Assembly (NCBI GenBank): GCA_900770945.1
Contig: CAAGME010000010.1
Span: forward strand, 9,987-73,986
DNA: 64,000 bases
Source of the DNA: Clostridia bacterium
GTDB lineage: Bacteria > Bacillota > Clostridia > Christensenellales > Borkfalkiaceae
Direction: 5' to 3'
Position 1 is the stretch's first letter; each line of letters opens with the position of its first letter. The notes under the pieces were generated by a model. The model was not told the origin of the DNA, did not search any database, and was given only the letters and a program-made list of their open reading frames with translations. Made by a program: the position numbers and the translations under genes. Below, piece after piece: positions 1 to 8,994 of the stretch.

Positions 1-152
1 AAACAAGTGAGCGTAACGGCGACTGCGATCTTAGCTAAGTTTTCCGAGCTGCCTAAAGCTTTGCCTAAAACGCAAAGGTCGTTCTTTGCGCCCTCTACCA
101 AATCTTCGTACGAAGAGTTGACGTAACTTTGTAAAAGTTCCTGAAAATCCAT
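1..152 (-). CDS. TerB-like protein, partial (3' end cut by window edge)
   Basis: The first 50 residues of a protein start at an ATG (complement of 150-152) with a GAGAGG ribosome site about 8 bases upstream. The N-terminus (MDFQELLQSYVNSSYEDLVE) closely resembles that of the complete protein encoded 53 bases upstream (MTFDELMQQYVDAPYEVLVE), so the two are tandem paralogues, probably in one operon. The visible part ends at a segment matching the first TerB-like repeat of that neighbour. Function unknown; TerB-type domains are often linked to stress or envelope functions. The gene continues beyond base 1. Confidence 0.75.
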   Translation of the reverse strand, partial: MDFQELLQSYVNSSYEDLVEGAKNDLCVLGKALGSSENLAKIAVAVTLTC

Positions 153-204
153 TTTTCTACCTCTCTTGATTTTTATAAATTGTATCGTAAACTTAAAAAT
201 TCGT

Positions 205-621
205 TTACACAATCAATTTTTTTATGAAATTAACTTCCGGCGCGGACAATTTGCCGTCCACAGCCAAAACGCAACAGACAAGGTCGAGAAAAACGGCTTT
301 CATATCGTCCGTCAAACCGTCCACAAGTTCGTCGATGTCATTCTCCGATTCTTCCTGCTCGTTGTAAAACGCCTGAACGCAATCTTTTGCCTGTTCGTAC
401 GTTAAGTCGGCGATAACGTCGTGCAAAAAATTATACTCCCTGTCGGTAAATTCGCCGTCCGTGCCGAAACAAGTAAGCACCACGGGGATAACCACGTCGT
501 CCACCGAAACGTCACAGCCGTCAAGGTCGGCTTCGATTAAATCTACGTCGCGATTCGCCTTCTCGACCAAAACCTCATACGGAGCGTCAACGTATTGTTG
601 CATAAGTTCGTCAAATGTCAT
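205..621 (-). CDS. TerB-like domain protein
   Basis: Small acidic soluble protein of 138 residues with no signal or membrane segment. Two segments share the TerB-like pattern 'hydrophobic - D/TDGE/K - E - FI': VLTCFGTDGEFTDREYNFL around residue 48 and LVCCVLAVDGKLSAPEVNFI near the C-terminus. This suggests an internally duplicated or full TerB-like helical domain. The start has an upstream GGAAG-type ribosome site. The following gene is a shorter paralogue running off the window. The tellurite-resistance name of the family says little about function here. Confidence 0.7.
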   Translation of the reverse strand: MTFDELMQQYVDAPYEVLVEKANRDVDLIEADLDGCDVSVDDVVIPVVLTCFGTDGEFTDREYNFLHDVIADLTYEQAKDCVQAFYNEQEESENDIDELVDGLTDDMKAVFLDLVCCVLAVDGKLSAPEVNFIKKLIV

Positions 622-759
622 ACCTTTTACTTCCTTATTTTTGTTTACAAAAATATTTTATCACACATTACCCGTTTTGTCAACGATGAAAGCAAAAATA
701 ATCAAAATGAATTTTATGTTTTAAAATATAAGAAAAAAGGGTGGCGGCTTTATAATAGA

Positions 760-788
760 TTGACTTAACGGGTAAAAAAAAGTATAAT
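760..788 (+). promoter_or_regulatory. Promoter of the feoAB operon
   Basis: A -35 box TTGACT (760-765) and a perfect -10 box TATAAT (783-788) are separated by 17 bases. They lie 37 bases before the feoA start, which has a GAAAGGAG ribosome site. A sigma-A-type promoter is the natural reading. No clear Fur box was identified. Confidence 0.75.
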
Positions 789-824
789 ATTCGTGATACA
801 ATTTTTCTTTGAAAGGAGAAAAAC

Positions 825-1058
825 ATGACGTTAGACCAATTAAAACCCGGCGAGGGCGCGGTTATTTCGGCTGTAAACGGCGAAGGCGCGCTTCGGTGCC
901 GCTTGCTCGACATGGGGCTTACCCCTAAGACGAAGGTTGTTTTACAAAAAATCGCGCCGATGGGAGACCCTATCGAAATTTTTATTCGCGGTTACGAGCT
1001 TACGCTCAGAAAAGAAGAAGCGGTTAAAATAGACGTCGTAAAGGAAGAAAACTTATGA
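825..1058 (+). CDS. feoA: FeoA, ferrous iron transport accessory protein
   Basis: A 77-residue SH3-like FeoA protein. It shows the family's hallmark RLLDMGLTP segment and a C-terminal strand with the pattern GYELTLRKEEA, and it has normal length. FeoA binds the cytoplasmic part of FeoB and modulates iron uptake. Its stop overlaps the feoB start by four bases (ATGA), so the two are translationally coupled. A consensus promoter lies just upstream. Identification is secure from sequence and gene order. Confidence 0.95.
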   Translation: MTLDQLKPGEGAVISAVNGEGALRCRLLDMGLTPKTKVVLQKIAPMGDPIEIFIRGYELTLRKEEAVKIDVVKEENL

Positions 1059-3067
1059 GATTTGCTTTGGCGGGAAACCAGAACTGCGGAAAAACCACGC
1101 TTTTTAACGCGCTGACGGGTTCTAATCAGCACGTAGGGAACTTCCCGGGCGTAACCGTGGACAGAAAAGAAGGAGTTTTGAAGGGCAAAGGGCAAACGGC
1201 GACCGTTGTGGACCTGCCCGGGATTTACTCGTTAAGACCGTACACTCAGGAAGAAATCGTAACGCGCGATTACATAATCGACGAAAAGCCGGACGGCATT
1301 ATCAATATCGTTGACGCAACGAACATCGAACGCAACTTATACCTTACGCTTCAACTGCTCGAACTGCGCGTTCCGACCGTGCTTGCGCTCAACATGATGG
1401 ACGAAGTGCGAGAAAACGGCGGGAGCATAGACGTAAAGAAAATGAGCGACGAACTCGGCATACCCGTTATCCCTATAAGCGCGGCTAAGGGAGAAGGCGT
1501 TTCGGAGCTTATCGACAAAGCGATAGAAACGGCAAAAAACAAGATTTTGCCGCAAAAGCAAGATTTCTGCACGGAAGATTCGCCCGTTCACCGCTGTATA
1601 CACGCTATAACGCACTTGATAGAAGACCACGCGGAAAAAATCGGAATACCGCCGAGGTTTTGCGCGACAAAGCTAATCGAGGGCGGAGACAACATAGCGG
1701 ACAAACTTTCGCTCGACGAAAACGAACGGGAACTCATCGAACACTGCATAGTGCAGATGGAGGACGAATCGGGGCTGGACAGAAACGCCGCGCTCGCCGA
1801 TATGAGATACGAATTTATCGAAAGCGTAGTCGAAAAATCGGTCGTGAAATGCCATGAAAGCAAAGGGCATATCCGTTCGGTGAAAGCCGACAAAATTCTG
1901 ACGGGAAAATACACGGCAATACCCGTGTTTTTAGGGATACTTTTTCTCACGTTTTTTCTGACGTTCAACGTAATCGGCAAATACCTGTCCGACCTTTTGA
2001 ATTTAGGTATTACGTCGCTTTCGGGCGTGATAGACAACGCGCTGACCGCTTACGGGCTTAACCCCGTGCTTCAAAGCCTCATTATAGACGGCATATTCGC
2101 AGGGGTAGGAAGCGTGCTTTCGTTTTTACCGATAGTCGTTACGCTTTTCTTTTTCCTTTCCATTCTCGAAGACACCGGGTACATGGCAAGGGTTGCCTTT
2201 ATAATGGATAAGCCGCTCAGAAAGATCGGGCTTTCCGGCAGAAGTTTTGTGCCGATGCTCATGGGGTTCGGCTGTTCCGTCCCGGCGGTTATGGCGACGA
2301 GAACGGTTTCTTCCGACCGCGACAGAAAAATGACGGTTATGCTCATACCGTATATGAGCTGTTCGGCAAAAATCGCTATTTACGCCGTGTTTACTCAGGC
2401 GTTTTTCCCTGCCGGCGGGGCTTTTGTGATGATGGGGCTATACCTTTTCGGCGTGCTTTTGTCGATAGTCGTCGCGCTCGTTTTAAAGTCCACCGTTTAT
2501 AAAGGTCAGCCCGTGCCGTTCGTTATGGAATTGCCTAACTACCGCTTTCCGTCGGCAAAATCGGTCGCGCTTTTGTTATGGGAAAAAGCAAAGGACTTTT
2601 TATCGAGGGCGTTTACCGTAATTCTTCTTGCTACCGTTATAATCTGGTTCTTGCAAAGCTTCGATTATAAAATCAACTTCACGACGGACAGTTCGCAAAG
2701 TTTGCTTGCGTATATAGGTCGCGGAATATCCGTTATCTTCCGACCGCTCGGGTTTGAAGACTGGCGCGTCACGACAGCACTCGTTTCGGGCTTTACCGCA
2801 AAGGAAGCCGTTGTTTCCACCCTCGCCGTTCTTTCGGGGACGAACGCGGACGGGCTTGCAGCGGCTTTGCCGTCGATTTTCACACCGCTTTCGGCTTTAT
2901 CTTTCCTCGTGTTCACGCTCCTTTATACGCCCTGCATCGCCGCGGTATCGACCATCAGAAAGGAATTCAAATCGTTTTGGGCTACGCTCGGAATTGTCGG
3001 CATTCAATGCGCCGTGGCTTACGTTTGCGCGTTGGCGGTCTTTTGGATAGGAAGTATTTTTGCATGA
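1055..3067 (+). CDS. feoB: FeoB, ferrous iron transporter
   Basis: Inner-membrane Fe(II) transporter of 670 residues. An N-terminal G domain carries G1 GNQNCGKTT (residues 7-15), NFPG of switch I (29-32), G3 DLPG (53-56) and G4 NMMD (113-116), followed by a helical spacer. The C-terminal half has the duplicated FeoB membrane domain, including the EDTGYMARVAF and GFGCSVPA segments. FeoB couples GTP hydrolysis to ferrous iron import. It overlaps feoA upstream and a small Cys-rich membrane protein gene downstream by four bases each, so all three form one operon ending at the hairpin near 3301. Confidence 0.97.
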   Translation: MRFALAGNQNCGKTTLFNALTGSNQHVGNFPGVTVDRKEGVLKGKGQTATVVDLPGIYSLRPYTQEEIVTRDYIIDEKPDGIINIVDATNIERNLYLTLQLLELRVPTVLALNMMDEVRENGGSIDVKKMSDELGIPVIPISAAKGEGVSELIDKAIETAKNKILPQKQDFCTEDSPVHRCIHAITHLIEDHAEKIGIPPRFCATKLIEGGDNIADKLSLDENERELIEHCIVQMEDESGLDRNAALADMRYEFIESVVEKSVVKCHESKGHIRSVKADKILTGKYTAIPVFLGILFLTFFLTFNVIGKYLSDLLNLGITSLSGVIDNALTAYGLNPVLQSLIIDGIFAGVGSVLSFLPIVVTLFFFLSILEDTGYMARVAFIMDKPLRKIGLSGRSFVPMLMGFGCSVPAVMATRTVSSDRDRKMTVMLIPYMSCSAKIAIYAVFTQAFFPAGGAFVMMGLYLFGVLLSIVVALVLKSTVYKGQPVPFVMELPNYRFPSAKSVALLLWEKAKDFLSRAFTVILLATVIIWFLQSFDYKINFTTDSSQSLLAYIGRGISVIFRPLGFEDWRVTTALVSGFTAKEAVVSTLAVLSGTNADGLAAALPSIFTPLSALSFLVFTLLYTPCIAAVSTIRKEFKSFWATLGIVGIQCAVAYVCALAVFWIGSIFA

Positions 3068-3273
3068 AGTTTCTCGATTATCTTTTAATAGCTTTCGTCG
3101 CTTCCGCAATTGTTGCGGCGATAGTAAGCATAGTAAAAAAGGCTAAAAACGGAAGCTGCTGTTGCGGCTGTTCGGCTTGCAAAAAATATACGGACGACAA
3201 AAAAAAGAAGGACAAATGTCCTCTTTGCGAAAAGCAAAAGACTTCCGATGACAAAACGGGTAAACAAAATTAA
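3064..3273 (+). CDS. FeoB-associated Cys-rich membrane protein
   Basis: A 69-residue protein starting at ATG 3064, which overlaps the feoB stop (ATGA). It has one membrane helix (about residues 6-24), a basic stretch, then a Cys cluster CCCGCSAC (32-39) and a second CPLC pair (52-55) in a Lys-rich tail. This matches the small FeoB-associated Cys-rich membrane proteins found after feoB in many Bacillota, thought to assist iron handling. A longer upstream start at 2977 would lie inside feoB and is not needed. Confidence 0.85.
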   Translation: MKFLDYLLIAFVASAIVAAIVSIVKKAKNGSCCCGCSACKKYTDDKKKKDKCPLCEKQKTSDDKTGKQN

Positions 3274-3300
3274 ACAATCTAAAAAATCTCAAACAGTAAA

Positions 3301-3329
3301 AACACGCGGAGAAAACCGCGTGTTTTTTG
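3301..3329. terminator. Intrinsic terminator after the feo operon
   Basis: A 9-bp stem AACACGCGG / CCGCGTGTT with a short A-rich loop is followed by a T run on the plus strand. It lies between the convergent feo operon and trxA and may also stop minus-strand transcripts. Confidence 0.85.
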
Positions 3330-3341
3330 TTAAAAGCCTTT

Positions 3342-3358
3342 CTATAAGTCGATTATCG
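3342..3358 (-). repeat. Dispersed motif CGATAATCGACTTATAG, copy 1
   Basis: Exact 17-bp copy placed one base after the trxA stop codon (read on the minus strand). It is followed by AAAGGCTTTT. Here the motif is not enclosed in a good GC stem, and the feo/trxA bidirectional hairpin follows about 13 bases later. Confidence 0.85.
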
Positions 3359-3359
3359 A

Positions 3360-3668
3360 TTATTTTACGAATTCTTCGATATCGGCTTTTTTGCAGTAAC
3401 CCGAACGGCGTTTTACTTCCTCGCCGTTTTCAAAAAGAAGCAAAGTCGGGATAACGTTTACGCCGAACTTAACCGCAAGCGCGCTTTCTTCGTCCACGTT
3501 TACTTTGCCGACCTTAACCTCGTCTTGCGAGGACGCAAAACTTTCGAGTTCGGGGGCAAGCATGCGGCAAGGACCGCACCATGTCGCCCAAAAATCGACG
3601 AGGATTTTTCCTTCGGATTTTAAAACTTCATCTTCAAAATTTTCGTTTGTCAAAATAATTTCTTCCAT
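3360..3668 (-). CDS. trxA: Thioredoxin
   Basis: A 102-residue thioredoxin with the redox-active WCGPC motif (Cys31 and Cys34) in the context DFWATWCGPC. The conserved cis-proline segment VIPTLLLF follows later. It reduces protein disulfides in the cytosol using thioredoxin reductase, which is not in this window. The start follows a GGAGCGA ribosome site. It lies downstream of tsaD on the same strand. Length and motifs are typical. Confidence 0.95.
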   Translation of the reverse strand: MEEIILTNENFEDEVLKSEGKILVDFWATWCGPCRMLAPELESFASSQDEVKVGKVNVDEESALAVKFGVNVIPTLLLFENGEEVKRRSGYCKKADIEEFVK

Positions 3669-3694
3669 CGTTCGCTCCTTTATATTTTAAACGG

Positions 3695-4741
3695 TTATCT
3701 AAGCGGCACGCTCGCCTTTGCGTTGAGAGTAAGGTCGGCGTAGTCGCCCGTTATGTATCTGATGTACCCTTCGGCGGCTATCATAGCCGCGTTGTCGGTG
3801 CAAAGTTTTTTAGGCGGTAAAATGAGTTTAATCGACTTATCGGCGCACTTTTCGGCAAGATAGTTTCTCAAATACCCGTTTGCGGCAACGCCGCCGCCGA
3901 TTGCGAGGGTGTCTATCCCGTTTTCTTTTGCCGCAAGAACGGCTTTGTCGCAGATTATATCCACCGCGGCATGCTGAAAGGACGCCGCAACGTCCTCACG
4001 GGAATATTCGCGCCCCGCTTGCTGCTCCTTATGCACGTAATTTATGACCGCAGTTTTAAGCCCGCTGTATGAAAAATTGTATCCGCCGTTGTTTTTAAGC
4101 ATTTTCGGCATCGGAATAACGTTTTTTCCGCTTTCGGCAAGTTTTTCCACGTTAGGTCCGCCGGGATAGGGCAGTGAGAGAACGCGAGCAACCTTGTCGA
4201 AAGCTTCGCCCACCGCGTCGTCAAGCGTTCCGCCCAAAATTTCAAGGTCTGTATAGCTTTTTACGATTCCTATCGCCGTATGCCCGCCGCTTGCGAGAAG
4301 AGTTACGAACGGAGGCTCTAAATTTTCGTCCGCAAGGTACGCCGCCGCCATATGCCCTCTGATGTGGCTTACGGGAAGAAGCGGCTTATTCAGCGCGAAA
4401 GCAAGGCTTTTTGCATAGCTCACGCCGACGAGCAGCGCGCCCAAAAGCCCCGCGCCGTAAGTTACGGCAACCGCGTCTATATCGCTAAACGTAAGTCCCG
4501 CTTCCTTAACGGCTCTCGTAACGGCTTCCGAAACGGCTTCCGTGTGCGCGCGGGAAGCGATTTCCGGCACGACTCCGCCGTACTTCATGTGTTCGGGCGC
4601 GGAAGATAAAATTACGTTAGAAAGAATTTTTCTGCCGCCGATAACTACCGAAGCCGCGGTTTCGTCGCACGACGATTCTATTCCCAAAATAACGGCTACG
4701 CTCTTTTTTTCGAGCGTTTTCACGTATTTAAAGTAGTCCAT
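3695..4741 (-). CDS. tsaD: tRNA N6-adenosine threonylcarbamoyltransferase
   Basis: TsaD transfers the threonylcarbamoyl group to A37 of ANN-decoding tRNAs with TsaB and TsaE. The ILGIESSCDETAASV motif, the metal-binding HIRGH (His126, His130) and the ASGGHT and GGGVAANGYLR nucleotide-binding segments are all present. The protein is 348 residues and begins with about 16 extra residues before the usual N-terminus. No ATG nearer the conserved start exists, and this ATG sits just 6 bases after the prfB stop, so the extended start is preferred. It includes a 12-bp core match (3829-3840) to the dispersed terminator motif. Confidence 0.95.
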   Translation of the reverse strand: MDYFKYVKTLEKKSVAVILGIESSCDETAASVVIGGRKILSNVILSSAPEHMKYGGVVPEIASRAHTEAVSEAVTRAVKEAGLTFSDIDAVAVTYGAGLLGALLVGVSYAKSLAFALNKPLLPVSHIRGHMAAAYLADENLEPPFVTLLASGGHTAIGIVKSYTDLEILGGTLDDAVGEAFDKVARVLSLPYPGGPNVEKLAESGKNVIPMPKMLKNNGGYNFSYSGLKTAVINYVHKEQQAGREYSREDVAASFQHAAVDIICDKAVLAAKENGIDTLAIGGGVAANGYLRNYLAEKCADKSIKLILPPKKLCTDNAAMIAAEGYIRYITGDYADLTLNAKASVPLR

Positions 4742-4747
4742 GTCTCT

Positions 4748-5846
4748 TTACGAACGTTTGAGATATTCGGTGATGAATCCGTCGAGGTCGCCGTCCATAA
4801 CGGCTTGAATGTTACCCGTTTCGTAGCCCGTTCTGTGGTCTTTAACCATTGTGTAGGGGCAGAAAACGTACGAACGGATTTGCGAGCCGAATTCTATTTT
4901 TTTGATATCGCCTTTTATTTCCTGCGCTTCTTTGAGCCTTTCCTGCTCGCGAAGTTCGATGAGTTTACTCATGAGCATGCGCATTGCCATTTCCTTGTTC
5001 TGAACCTGGCTGCGCTCGTTCTGGCAAGCGACGATAATACCCGTCGGAATGTGCGTTATGCGGATTGCCGATTCCGTTTTGTTGATGTGCTGTCCGCCCG
5101 CGCCCGAAGAACGATAGGTATCGATTTTCAAATCTTCCGAACGAATTTCTATCTCGTCGGAATTGTCGATTTCCGGCATTACGTCCACGGACGAAAAGGA
5201 AGTCTGACGGCGTTTGTTCGCGTCGAACGGGGAGATACGGACAAGGCGGTGAACGCCCTTTTCGGCTTTAAGATATCCGTACGCGTTTTCGCCCATTACG
5301 CGGAAAGAAACGCTTTTTATGCCTGCGTCGTCGCCGGGCAAACGGTCGAGTTCTTCTATCGTGTAACCGTGCTTTTCCGCATAACAAATATACATGCGGT
5401 AAAGCATTTCCGTCCAGTCGCAAGCCTCGGTGCCGCCCGCGCCCGCATGCAAGGTCATAATGGCGTTCAAATCGTCATACTTGCCTTTAAGTAGTGTGCG
5501 CAAACGGATTTCTTCTATCTCTTGTTCGATTGTTTTTAGTTCCTCGTCAACCTCCGGCAAGAAAGAATCGTCGTCCTCCTCGGCGGCGAGGTTTACAAGC
5601 TCTTCCGCGTCGTTGAGAGTTTTTTCCGCTTTGTCGAAAAGCTCGATTTTTTTTGACAGGGAACCGGCTTTACGCGCAAGCTCGGTGGACTTTTTCAAGT
5701 CGCCCCAAACTTCCGGTTTTTGCTGTTCCGCTTCGATTTCCTTTAATTCGTCCTTTGCCTTGGCGAGGTCAAAGAGAGTATCCTGCCTCGTTTAGGATAG
5801 AGCGAAGCTCTTTAAGTTTGTCGTAATAAAGGTCTGTTCTTATCAT
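4748..5846 (-). CDS. prfB: Peptide chain release factor 2, with programmed +1 frameshift
   Basis: RF2 recognises UGA and UAA stop codons and triggers peptide release. The gene starts at ATG 5846 after an AAGGAG ribosome site. After 23 codons it meets an in-frame TGA (5771-5769) in the classic slippery context CTT TGA C. Shifting +1 gives ...GYSLDLAKAKDELKEI and joins the rest of RF2, about 365 residues in total. The catalytic GGQ loop is in SSGAGGQHINKTESA. A purine-rich AGGA lies upstream of the slip site but farther than in Escherichia coli. The upstream 24-codon frame must be included to annotate the gene correctly. Confidence 0.95.
5769..5777 (-). promoter_or_regulatory. RF2 autoregulatory frameshift site
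   Basis: The codons CTC TTT-like context resolve to CTT followed by TGA and C, the established RF2 slip site. When RF2 is scarce, the ribosome pauses at TGA and slips +1 to make full-length RF2. The protein match on both sides in two frames is visible directly. Confidence 0.9.
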
Positions 5847-5901
5847 TTTAAAACTCCTTGTCAAAATGTTCTTTATAATGTATTATGAGCAAAAAGCCCT
5901 T

Positions 5902-5918
5902 CTATAAGTCGATTATCG
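5902..5918 (-). repeat. Dispersed motif CGATAATCGACTTATAG, copy 2
   Basis: Exact copy about 8 bases after the secA stop on the minus strand, followed by AAGGGCTTTTTGC. Only the right arm and T run of a terminator are obvious, so the left arm may have been lost. Confidence 0.85.
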
Positions 5919-5925
5919 CGTGTTT

Positions 5926-8628
5926 TTATTGATTTTTGCCGCAGCAGTTTTTGTACTTTTTGCCCGAGCCGCAAGGACAGGGGTCATTGCGACCGACTTT
6001 TGCGGCAGCTTTCGCCGGGGCAGCCTTTTGCGGAGCGGAGCCGCCGCCCCCGAAGGAATAATTGATAGGTCTCGGGGCGGGCTTGGGCGCGGGTTCTTCA
6101 ACTCTTATTTCGGCGTTCAAAAGGATTCTCACCGTGGTTTCCTGAATGGAAGCGGTCATATCCTCAAACATTTCCATACCCTCGCGCTTGTAGGCGTTAA
6201 TCGGGTCTTCGTTAGCGTACGAACGGAGCGAAATGCCGCGTTTGAGCTTATCCATCGCGTCGATATGGTCTATCCAGAATCTGTCGACCGAGGAAAGAAG
6301 CACGTCACGCTCGACAACCGTGAAGTCGATGTTCATTTCCTTATAGCGCGCAATCTTTTCTTCGTAACACTCGATGACTTTTTTTACGCACTCGTCTACC
6401 ATATACTGATAGTCCCACTTGCCGATTTCCTCTTGCGTTAAAAACGCGGTACCTCTCGGCAAAGCTCTGTTTTCGAGCGCGGTGTTAATTTTTTCGGCGT
6501 CCCATGTGGCGGGTTTATCCTTATCGGAGACGGCGGAATCGACAACGTCCGCAACGTAATCGGGGATAAGGTTCAAAATATCCTGATGAATGTTTTCGCC
6601 GCGAAGAACTTTCATGCGTTCTTCATAGATAACCTGACGTTGAGTGTTCAAAACGTCGTCGTACTGAATGATGTGTTTTCTTATGCCGAAGTTTCTGCCC
6701 TCGATTGTGCGTTGTGCGTTTTCGATGGCGCGGGAAAGCATTTTTGCGGAAAGGGGCGTGTCCTCATCGACTTTGAAGAAGCTATACGCGCCTTTGAGCC
6801 TTTCGCCGCCGAATCTTTCGGCGAGGTCGTCTTCAAGAGAAATGTAAAAGATTGACGCGCCGGGATCCCCTTGACGACCTGCACGACCGCGGAGCTGGTT
6901 ATCGATACGGCGCGATTCGTGCCGCTCGGTGCCGATGATTCTCAGCCCGCCCAAAGCGGTGACTTCTTCCTTTTCTTTATCGGTGACTTCCTTGTGCTTT
7001 AAGAGAAGTTCGTTGTATTTTTCACGCAGAGCCTTGATATCGTCCGGGACGTTCTGAACGAAAGATACCGCCATTTCGATATCGTCGTCGGAATAGCCTT
7101 GGTTGCGCAAATCCTGTCTGGCGAGATACTCGGGGTTACCGCCCAAAAGAATATCGGTACCGCGCCCCGCCATGTTGGTTGCGATCGTGACCGCGCCTTT
7201 TTGCCCCGCTTGTGCGATAATCTCCGCTTCGCGACGGTGGTTTTTAGCGTTCAATATGTTGTGTTTGATTCTTTCGCGTAAGAGCGCGCGGGAAATGGCT
7301 TCCGACTTTTCGACCGTGACCGTACCGACAAGTATAGGCTGACCTTTTTCGTGGTGTTCCTTTATGTCGGCTATGATCGCGCGGATTTTGCCTTTTTCGG
7401 TAGAATAGATAACGTCGTGCAAGTCCTGACGAATCATCGGACGGTTGGTCGGGATTTCGAGAACGTCAAGCCCGTAAATAGTCTTGAATTCCTCTTCCTC
7501 CGTCTTAGCCGTACCCGTCATGCCCGAAAGCTTACGATACAGACGGAAGTAGTTCTGGAAGGTAATGGTCGCGTGCGTTTTGCTTTCGCTCCTTACGACT
7601 ACGCCTTCCTTTGCCTCTATCGCCTGGTGCAAACCCTCGGAATATCTTCTGCCTATCATAAGTCTGCCGGTGAACTCGTCGACGATTATGATTTCGTTGT
7701 CCTGCACGATATAGTCGTTGTCGCGCTTGAAGATATGGTGCGCCTTTAAAGCCTGCTGAATGTGGTGGTTAAGTTCGGCATGCTCGGCGTCGGCAAGGTT
7801 TTCGATATGGAAGAACCTTTCGGCTTTCGCCGCGCCGCTCTCGGTAATCTGTACCGATTTTTCCTTTATATCTATCGTGAAATCCTCTTCGTTTTTGAGG
7901 GTTCTGACGAATCTGTCAACGTCGAGATAAAGTTGGGACGACTTGTCCCCGGGCGCGGAAATGATAAGCGGCGTACGCGCTTCGTCGATAAGAATAGAGT
8001 CTACTTCGTCGACGATTGCAAAGTCGAGATCGCGCTGAACCATATCGGGCAATCTCTTTTTAAGGTTATCTCTTAAATAGTCGAAGCCGAATTCGTTGTT
8101 GGTGCCGTAAGTTATGTCGCAATTATACGCGGCGCGCTTTTCGGCGTCCGTCATGTCATGTACGTTTACGCCTACGGTAAGCCCCAAAAAGCGGTGGATT
8201 TTACCCATCCAGTCGGCGTCACGCTTGGCGAGGTAATCGTTTACCGTTACGATATGAACGCCTTTGCCTGCAAGCGCGTTTAAATACGCGGGGAGAGTCG
8301 CCATGAGCGTTTTACCTTCACCCGTTTTAAGCTCCGCGACCCTGCCCTGATGCACGCAGATGCCGCCCATAAGCTGAACCTTATAGTGGCGCATGTTGAG
8401 AACGCGATAGCTCGCCTCGCGGACAACCGCGAAAGCGTCGTATAAAATATTGTCGAGAGTTTCGCCCGCCGAAAGCCTTCCTTTCAAAACGTCGGTCTGC
8501 GCGCGAAGCTCTTCGTCCGTCATTGCTTCGTACTTAGGAGAAAGGGCGATAATCTTGTCCGCCATTGCTCCGATTTTTTTAAGGCTTCTTCTCGAATCCG
8601 ATTCGAGAATCCATCTTATAAGTCCCAT
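5926..8628 (-). CDS. secA: SecA, preprotein translocase ATPase
   Basis: A 900-residue motor ATPase that drives Sec-dependent protein export through SecYEG. Walker A (ELKTGEGKTLMA, about residue 100), Walker B (VDEVDSILIDEARTPLIIS), the GMTGTAKTEEEEF segment and the helicase-like ATNMAGRGTDILLGG are present. The C-terminus has the zinc-binding CPCGSGKKYKNCC tail that contacts SecB or ribosomes. Length is normal. It lies upstream of prfB in the same direction. Confidence 0.97.
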   Translation of the reverse strand: MGLIRWILESDSRRSLKKIGAMADKIIALSPKYEAMTDEELRAQTDVLKGRLSAGETLDNILYDAFAVVREASYRVLNMRHYKVQLMGGICVHQGRVAELKTGEGKTLMATLPAYLNALAGKGVHIVTVNDYLAKRDADWMGKIHRFLGLTVGVNVHDMTDAEKRAAYNCDITYGTNNEFGFDYLRDNLKKRLPDMVQRDLDFAIVDEVDSILIDEARTPLIISAPGDKSSQLYLDVDRFVRTLKNEEDFTIDIKEKSVQITESGAAKAERFFHIENLADAEHAELNHHIQQALKAHHIFKRDNDYIVQDNEIIIVDEFTGRLMIGRRYSEGLHQAIEAKEGVVVRSESKTHATITFQNYFRLYRKLSGMTGTAKTEEEEFKTIYGLDVLEIPTNRPMIRQDLHDVIYSTEKGKIRAIIADIKEHHEKGQPILVGTVTVEKSEAISRALLRERIKHNILNAKNHRREAEIIAQAGQKGAVTIATNMAGRGTDILLGGNPEYLARQDLRNQGYSDDDIEMAVSFVQNVPDDIKALREKYNELLLKHKEVTDKEKEEVTALGGLRIIGTERHESRRIDNQLRGRAGRQGDPGASIFYISLEDDLAERFGGERLKGAYSFFKVDEDTPLSAKMLSRAIENAQRTIEGRNFGIRKHIIQYDDVLNTQRQVIYEERMKVLRGENIHQDILNLIPDYVADVVDSAVSDKDKPATWDAEKINTALENRALPRGTAFLTQEEIGKWDYQYMVDECVKKVIECYEEKIARYKEMNIDFTVVERDVLLSSVDRFWIDHIDAMDKLKRGISLRSYANEDPINAYKREGMEMFEDMTASIQETTVRILLNAEIRVEEPAPKPAPRPINYSFGGGGSAPQKAAPAKAAAKVGRNDPCPCGSGKKYKNCCGKNQ

Positions 8629-8688
8629 TCGGTATACCCCTTTGTCGGTAATATGTTTAATAAACGTTACTTAGCGAAAAACTAAGTT

Positions 8689-8912
8689 AGGGATTGCATT
8701 TCTTATCAATAATTATTTTTGCGGAACTAAATCAAATTTATATTTTTCAGATAAGTTTATTCGCAAAAATGCGAAGCACCTAAAAGAGCGTATTTTTTGA
8801 TGATTTTTTGCGAGCGTGAGGCAGGCGTACTGAACGTACTCCAATCGAACGGTCACAAAAAAGCGCGAAAAAGCCGCCTTTTAGGTAATTAGGGGTAAGG
8901 AATGAAATCCCT
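8689..8912. repeat. Composite repeat with 22-bp inverted ends between secA and comF
   Basis: The left end AGGGATTGCATTTCTTATC and the right end (inverted AGGGATTTCATTCCTTACC) are imperfect inverted repeats bounding about 224 bp. Inside are AT-rich sequence, a GCGTACT/GAAC/GTACT hairpin-like core (about 8825-8845) and a GCGCGAAAAAGCCGCC stretch. The left 38 bp recur almost exactly near 63870. No coding region was seen here. A non-autonomous mobile or structured element is plausible. Confidence 0.6.
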
Positions 8913-8994
8913 ATATATATTTTACTATATTTTTGCGTTTAAGTAAATGCTAAATGCGTTGTTTTCTTTAATTAAAGAGATTTTTTTAGCGAAT

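Noticed and set aside
4805..5494. Long plus-strand frame opposite prfB
   Set aside because: Shadow of the conserved prfB coding strand; composition is atypical and there is no ribosome site.
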